This document shows positions 6,001-8,305 of a stretch of DNA of 8,305 nt, piece after piece. Each line of letters starts with the position of its first letter. Position 1 is the stretch's first letter. The DNA is from WHSM01 sp050701795 (GTDB taxonomy: Bacteria; Actinomycetota; Actinomycetes; Mycobacteriales; Micromonosporaceae), in assembly GCA_050701795.1 (NCBI GenBank), contig JBOGDK010000203.1:1-8305 (forward strand), in the 5' to 3' direction. Under the pieces are notes generated by a model. That model was not told where the DNA came from and made no database searches. It saw only the letters and a program-made list of their open reading frames with translations. The position numbers were made by a program, and so were the translations under genes.

Positions 6001-8305
6001 ACCTGGTCGGTACGGCGGCGTACCGCCTGGGTCAGCGCCCGGAACTCGATCGGGTCGCCGAGCGGGGTGCCGGTGCCGTGCGCCTCCAGGTACGTGATCG
6101 TCTCCGCCGGTACGCCGGAACGGTCCAGCGCCCGGCTCAGCGCGTCCACCTGCCCGGACACGCTGGGCGCGGTGAAGCCGACCTTGGAGCGGCCGTCGTT
6201 GTTCACCGCGGAGCCCAGGATCACGGCGTGGATGGTGTCGCCGTCGGCCAGCGCCCGGTCCAGGCGCTTGAGCAGGACCGCGGCGACTCCGTTGCCGCCG
6301 ACCGTACCGTCGGCGTCGGCGTCGAACGCCCGGCATTCGCCGGTGGCCGACAGGATCGAGCCCGGGCTGTGCCGGTATCCGGTGACCTGCGGTACGTGCA
6401 CCGCGGCGGCGCCGGCGAGGGCCAGGTCGGTGTCGCCGGCCAGGATGGCCTGGCAGGCCAGGTGCACCGCGACCAGTGACGTGGAGCAGGCGGTCTGCAC
6501 CCCGACGGCGGGCCCGGTGAGCCCCAGCCGGTACGCCACCCGGGTGGCGAAGAAGTCGGGCTGATTGCCCATCGCGATCTGCATCGCGGTGACCGGGTCC
6601 GCGTCGGCCCCGGACGATCCCGGGGCGAGGCCGGATGTCGGCACCGGGCCCGGTGCCGCCACGAGCCCCGCTGTCGGCATCAGGTTGTTGAGCAGGTAGT
6701 TCTGGTGGGTGTACAGGTTCATGCCGGAACCGGCGTACACCCCGATCCGGTCGGTGGTGGCGCCGGCGTACCCGGAGTGCTCCAGGGCGTGGTAGCAGGT
6801 TTCGAGGAACAGCCGCTGCGCCGGGTCCGTCAGCTCGGCTTCCCGCGGGCTGATCCCGAAGAACCCGGCGTCGAATCCGTCCACATCCGACAGTACGCCG
6901 CTGACCGGCACCAACGTCGCATCCGCCGGTACCCCCGCGGCCGCCAGCTCGCCGGCGGTGAAACGACGTACGCTGCGTACCCCTTCGCGCAGGTTCGACC
7001 AGTAGTCCGCGATGTTCTCGGCACCGGGAAACCGGGCGGCCATTCCGACGATGGCGATCCGGCTGTCGGTTGTGGATATCCCTGTGGACGGTGCCGATAC
7101 GGGATCCGGGCGGCGGTCGCGGCGTACCTCCACAGTGGTGAGATGGCTGGTCAGCGCGGCGATGGACGGGTGTTCGAACATCGCCGCGCGGGAGAACTCG
7201 TACCCGAGGCGATGCTGTAGCTGGTGGTGGATCCGTACCAGCGTCACCGAGTCGACACCGAGTTCGTAGAAGGGCGCCTGATCGTCAACCGGACCACCGA
7301 GCAGGTCGCGGAAGGTGGCGCGTACCACCGAGGGAAGGTTCTGTGTCGTGGCCGCGGGCGGAGCCGGTCGTGGTGGCTCGGTGAGTTCTCCGGCGAGCAG
7401 CCGGGCACGCAACTCCGACCGCCGCACCTTGCCGCTCGGGGTACGCGGGAACTCCTGATCCGGCACCGCGACCGCCATCGCGGTCAGCCCGAGCCGGGAG
7501 AACAGCAGCTCCCGGATCTGCCTGGCGGTGTCCGTCACGTCCCGGTGGCCGGCTGTCGCGAAGCAGACGGCGAGCCGTTCGGTGCCGGTGTCCGGGTCCG
7601 GCAGGCCACACGCGGCGACCAGCCCGGAAACCACTCCGGGCGCCTCGCGGGCGAGCTCCTCGATCGCCATCGCGTAGTGATTCTGTCCATTGAGGACGAT
7701 CCGATCGGTTTCCCGGCCGGTGATCACGACCTGACCGTCGGTGACGAAGGCGAGGTCGCCGGTGTCGAACCAGCCGTCACCCGTCGGGAACGCCTCACGG
7801 TTGGCGTCCGGGTTCTGGAGGTAGCCGGGCGTTATCCGGGTGGACTTCACCTGGAGCCGACCGATCCGGCCCTCCGGCACCACCTCGTGGTTCGGGTTTA
7901 CCACCCGTAACGAGGCTCCGGGCGCCGGCTCACCGACGCTGACCAGGGTGACCGATCCGTCGGAGTCGTCCGCGGCCCACCGCAGGTCTCCGCTCATGCT
8001 GCTGGTACGGATCCGGCGTACCGTCCGGGGGTCGTCGTACCGCGCGAACGTGATCGCGGTGCAGGTCTCCGTCATCCCCCAGGCGGGCCGGAACGCCGCC
8101 GCGCCGACCCCGAACGGCTCCACCGCCTCCAGGAACCTGGTCATCACCGGTACGGTGATCTGCTCCCCGCCGCTGACCAGTGTCCGTACCGACGACAGGT
8201 CCCAGGTACGGCCGGGCGTCTCGGCCAGCGCCTCGGTCACCAGCCGGTAGCCGAAGTTGGGGCACCACGCGTGGTTCACCTGGTGTGCGGCGATCAGGTC
8301 GAGCC
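1..8305 (-). CDS. Hybrid PKS-NRPS megasynthase with in-line luciferase-like monooxygenase (internal fragment)
   Basis: A single minus-strand frame is open across the entire window, so both ends of the protein lie outside it. The order from N- to C-terminus is acyl-AMP ligase, ACP, KS, AT, ACP, luciferase-like monooxygenase, C, A. All core motifs fall in the same frame without a frameshift: SGK, GVDS, TACSTS, EAHGTGT, GHSVG, GADS, ERHFHSFGG, HHIVFDS, YTSGSTG and NEYGPTE. The enzyme should load a carboxylic acid, extend it once with malonate, oxidise the chain and condense it with an amino acid, acting in the cytoplasm as part of a secondary-metabolite pathway. At least a PCP must follow to the left, outside the window. 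The arrangement resembles microginin-type starter modules but lacks their aminotransferase. The product is unknown to me, so I give no gene symbol. All active-site residues I looked for and that fall inside the window are present, so this is not a decayed gene. Confidence 0.97.
3..1070 (-). other. Adenylation (A) domain, proline-code-like pocket, truncated at A6
   Basis: This domain selects the amino acid as aminoacyl-AMP. It begins at LHDLFERQAAATPDAVAL (residue 2412) and shows A1 (SYAELDRLGNQLA), A2 (LKAGAAYLPLD), A3 YTSGSTGNPKG (2571-2581), A4 around FDISVQE (2613-2619), A5 NEYGPTE (2706-2712) and the start of A6 (GELCLGGACLAR), where the window stops. By hand alignment to GrsA numbering the pocket reads D235, I236, Q239, I278, I299, V301, E322, I330 and I331 (K517 outside). 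This resembles the proline code DVQFIAHVVK by conservative changes except Glu for His at 322. The substrate may be proline, a modified proline, or something different. I give no firm call. A repeat-bearing Ala/Pro insert lies between A2 and A3. Confidence 0.93.
639..707 (-). repeat. 45-bp-period repeat inside an A2-A3 insert of the A domain
   Basis: Two 24-base copies, 639-662 and 684-707, start 45 bases apart and encode A-P-D-S-R-A-A-T and A-P-D-S-P-A-A-T. They sit in a roughly 33-residue Pro/Ala/Thr-rich insert (about 624-722) between the D-x-A-L-A-K-R-L segment and the DNLAYCIYTSGSTG motif. Most A domains have only a short loop there. The frame is kept, so the insert is probably a surface loop. 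Confidence 0.75.
1152..2420 (-). other. Condensation (C) domain
   Basis: About 423 residues (1962-2384), normal length, start at A-P-L-S-A-A-Q-R-G-I-W (C1 motif). The catalytic motif reads H-H-I-V-F-D-S (His2091, His2092 at 2028-2030, Asp2096, Ser2097), so the general-base His and the structural Asp are intact but the usual final Gly is Ser. Later motifs include RDVVVGTALTNRP, IGLFLDSVPLR, HAQVGFDELV and RNPLFGVLVEYE. It should join the acyl group on ACP2, after oxidation, to the amine of the amino acid carried by the PCP that must lie beyond the left edge. Because the donor is a polyketide chain it is a hybrid PKS-NRPS junction C domain. No epimerisation features are seen. Confidence 0.95.
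2457..2504 (-). repeat. 24-bp tandem duplication in the monooxygenase-C linker
   Basis: Two adjacent 24-base units (2457-2480 and 2481-2504) share cggcgcggtgtcggctgg and differ at only two positions near the end. They encode consecutive eight-residue units, A-P-A-D-T-A-P-P and A-P-A-D-T-A-P-A, in protein order. A third, partial D-T-A-P occurs at the start of the C domain. The unit is a multiple of three, so the frame is unchanged. Confidence 0.85.
2505..3539 (-). other. Luciferase-like flavin monooxygenase domain (natural-product LLM family)
   Basis: About 345 residues (1589-1933), a normal full length, form a bacterial-luciferase-type TIM-barrel monooxygenase of the kind embedded in PKS-NRPS proteins (as I recall, TIGRFAM TIGR04020). 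Motifs seen are SVYFFGDYP at the first strand, LPERHFHSFGGLFPNP (Glu1630, His1632), LPLHHPARVTEEW, DNLSNGR (1682-1688), SGWHANDF (1695-1702) and CFMDFGLP near the end. The family uses reduced flavin and O2, with the reductase supplied in trans. In microginin-type and puwainaphycin-type pathways, related domains are linked to hydroxylation of the acyl chain next to the carbonyl. Here it follows an ACP expected to bear an unreduced beta-ketoacyl group, so alpha-hydroxylation is the best guess. A Baeyer-Villiger-like oxygen insertion is an alternative. It is fused in frame and is not a separate gene. Confidence 0.93.
3625..3720 (-). repeat. In-frame 60-bp-period duplication in the linker
   Basis: Two 36-base copies, 3625-3660 and 3685-3720, start 60 bases apart and share gcggccgtgctggt, then c/g, then acccccgcc, with a few differences in the tail. 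At protein level both give A-G-V-T-S-T-A-A, 20 residues apart. The period is a multiple of three, so the frame is kept. It looks like a local duplication in a Pro/Ala-rich tether. Confidence 0.8.
3721..3765 (-). repeat. 15-bp (five-residue) Ala-Pro minirepeat
   Basis: Three successive 15-base units on the plus strand begin gcaggggca, gcaggggca and gccggggcg. They encode repeating A-P-A-x-x steps (T-A-P-A-V-A-A-P-A-A-T) directly upstream, in protein order, of the 60-bp repeat. It is a low-complexity linker that probably arose by slippage. Confidence 0.7.
3822..3917 (-). other. Predicted amphipathic helix within the ACP2-monooxygenase linker
   Basis: Residues 1463-1494 (starting D-A-A-A-L-V-A-R-Q-L-E-I) form a Pro-free run with hydrophobic residues spaced by three and four: Leu, Ile, Met, Val, Val, Leu, Met, Leu. 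They are flanked by disordered Ala/Pro/Gly sequence. From memory, short Gln/Leu/Met-rich helices of this kind (QQLELM-like) are common after ACPs and before aminotransferase or luciferase-like domains in mixed PKS-NRPS proteins. A dimerising or ACP-positioning role is inference. Confidence 0.55.
4158..4379 (-). other. Acyl carrier protein 2 (extension ACP)
   Basis: A carrier domain of about 74 residues (1309-1382) begins at SEEILALVRE and ends at QLAALVSDRK. The phosphopantetheine site is G-A-D-S-L-S-M with Ser1344 at 4272-4274. It should carry malonate, then the beta-ketoacyl intermediate. It is the only carrier between the KS and the C domain, so the oxidation by the downstream monooxygenase presumably happens on this arm. 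Confidence 0.96.
4428..5447 (-). other. Acyltransferase (AT) domain, malonyl-CoA type
   Basis: The AT runs from FGYTGQGAARYGM to the post-AT YPFQRTRHW segment (residues 953-1292). The nucleophile is Ser1045 in GHSVGEYAAL (5169-5171). Arg1070 in AARGELMQ is the usual carboxylate-binding residue. The specificity motif reads R-A-F-H-S with catalytic His1145 (4869-4871). Phe at that position indicates malonyl-CoA, since methylmalonyl-specific ATs carry YASH. It loads malonate on ACP2. The first residue of the motif is Arg rather than His, and GQG is followed by AA instead of xQ. Both are tolerated changes. Only 16 residues separate it from ACP2, leaving no room for a ketoreductase or other modifying domain. 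Confidence 0.95.
5448..5723 (-). other. KS-AT linker region
   Basis: These 92 residues (861-952) join KS to AT. The section LPLSAADPAALDALRTSL and the later helices with RPHLPYRLAVLG match the usual KS-AT linker fold (an alpha/beta adaptor carrying the YRLA motif). A short Ser/Pro/Gly stretch precedes the AT. It is structural, with no catalytic motif. Confidence 0.7.
5724..7061 (-). other. Ketosynthase (KS) domain
   Basis: The domain starts at R-I-A-I-V-G-M and ends near TNAYVVLEEP (residues 415-860, about 446 residues, normal to slightly long). The catalytic triad is complete: Cys606 in TACSTSL (6486-6488), His742 in EAHGTGTPLGDP (6078-6080) and His782 in VKPNIGHL (5958-5960). The TVGGNG motif fits KSs of hybrid or AMP-ligase-started modules. 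It should take the acyl chain from ACP1 and condense it with malonyl-ACP2 to a beta-ketoacyl thioester. A low-complexity insert sits at residues ~543-567. No Cys-to-Gln or Cys-to-Ser change is seen, so it is a condensing KS, not a decarboxylating KSQ. Confidence 0.97.
6603..6677 (-). other. Ala/Pro/Gly/Ser low-complexity insert within the KS
   Basis: Between the conserved MNLYTHQNYLLNN region and MQIAMGNQPDFF, about 25 residues (543-567) are almost only A, P, G, S, T, V, D and L, including PGPVPTSGLAPGSSGAD. From memory, related KSs have a much shorter, non-repetitive segment here. It is in frame and probably a solvent-exposed loop far from the active-site Cys. The length difference is recalled rather than computed. 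Confidence 0.55.
7134..7331 (-). other. Acyl carrier protein 1 (loading ACP)
   Basis: A carrier domain of about 66 residues (325-390) follows a 20-residue Pro/Thr-rich linker after the AMP ligase. The phosphopantetheine attachment motif is G-V-D-S, with Ser352 at 7248-7250, preceded by the usual Phe-Tyr-Glu-Leu helix entry and followed by a typical C-terminal helix with FEHPSIAAL. It should receive the acyl group from the AMP ligase and present it to the KS. The identification is secure. The assignment as loading ACP rests on position. Confidence 0.95.
7401..8303 (-). other. Acyl-AMP ligase loading domain, FAAL-like (C-terminal ~300 residues)
   Basis: This domain activates a carboxylic acid as an acyl-adenylate and transfers it to the following ACP, bypassing CoA. 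Visible residues include PNFGYRL (15-21), SGGEQ (44-48), WGMTET (75-80, the A5 position), DTGD (180-183), TGR followed by NGQNHY (205-210), and PSGK with the C-terminal catalytic Lys at 292. The PNF and TGDLAF-to-TGR stretches resemble fatty-acyl-AMP ligases more than amino-acid A domains, and the domain starts the assembly line, which fits an acyl loader. The P-loop and the first half of the fold lie beyond 8305, so substrate and exact subfamily cannot be settled. Some positions diverge from typical FAALs (SGGEQ where NGAEP is usual, NGQNHY where RGxNxYP is usual). It could instead load an aryl or short-chain acid. The domain contains the only TTA codon of the gene. Confidence 0.85.
7908..7910 (-). 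other. Rare TTA leucine codon (possible bldA-type control point)
   Basis: The plus-strand triplet taa lies in register with the gene and reads TTA (Leu, residue 132, within A-S-L-R-V-V). It is the only TTA I found among the 2,767 codons in view. In Streptomyces, TTA codons are decoded by the developmentally controlled bldA tRNA and are enriched in secondary-metabolism genes. Whether it limits translation here depends on the host, and this is inference. Confidence 0.6.

Noticed and set aside
1..8305. Promoters, terminators, RNA genes or attachment sites
   Set aside because: All of the sequence is coding in one frame. GC-rich palindromes occur by composition, and none has a U-tract or promoter boxes in a plausible location.

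Overview
The whole 8.3 kb window lies inside one giant minus-strand gene. One reading frame (complete codons 3 to 8303, 2,767 codons) stays open from edge to edge. I read every triplet of that frame by eye and found no stop. It encodes the middle of a hybrid polyketide synthase / non-ribosomal peptide synthetase (PKS-NRPS). Neither the start codon (beyond 8305) nor the stop codon (before 1) is present, and there is no intergenic DNA, RNA gene, promoter or terminator in view. Residue numbers in this annotation count from the first complete codon, whose top base is 8303.

The organism is probably an actinomycete. The DNA is very GC-rich, third codon positions are almost always G or C, Ala/Pro/Gly-rich linkers join the domains, and CGTAC-type words are common, as I recall from Micromonosporaceae and relatives. 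Genus is not determined.

Reading with the gene (right to left), the order is: C-terminal part of a fatty-acyl-AMP-ligase-like loading domain (8303-7401); ACP1 (7331-7134); ketosynthase (7061-5724); KS-AT linker; malonyl-type acyltransferase (5447-4428); ACP2 (4379-4158); a 206-residue linker with a Pro/Gly stretch, a predicted helix and Ala/Pro repeats (4157-3540); a luciferase-like monooxygenase (3539-2505); a short repeat linker; a condensation domain (2420-1152); and an adenylation domain cut by the left edge in its A6 motif (1070-3).

The inferred chemistry is as follows. A carboxylic acid, probably fatty, is adenylated and loaded on ACP1, then extended once with malonyl-CoA to a beta-ketoacyl-ACP2. 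No ketoreductase, dehydratase, methyltransferase or aminotransferase is present in the module. The monooxygenase probably oxidises the beta-keto thioester, most likely at the alpha carbon, and the C domain passes the oxidised acyl chain to an amino acid chosen by the A domain. The A-domain pocket resembles the proline code but carries Glu where proline domains have His. The product would be an oxidised acyl-capped (lipo)peptide. The layout recalls the starter modules of microginin-type synthetases, but the aminotransferase is missing here.

Secondary observations are a single rare TTA leucine codon, in-frame duplications in the linkers, low-complexity inserts inside the KS and A domains, and a Ser in place of Gly in the condensation motif.
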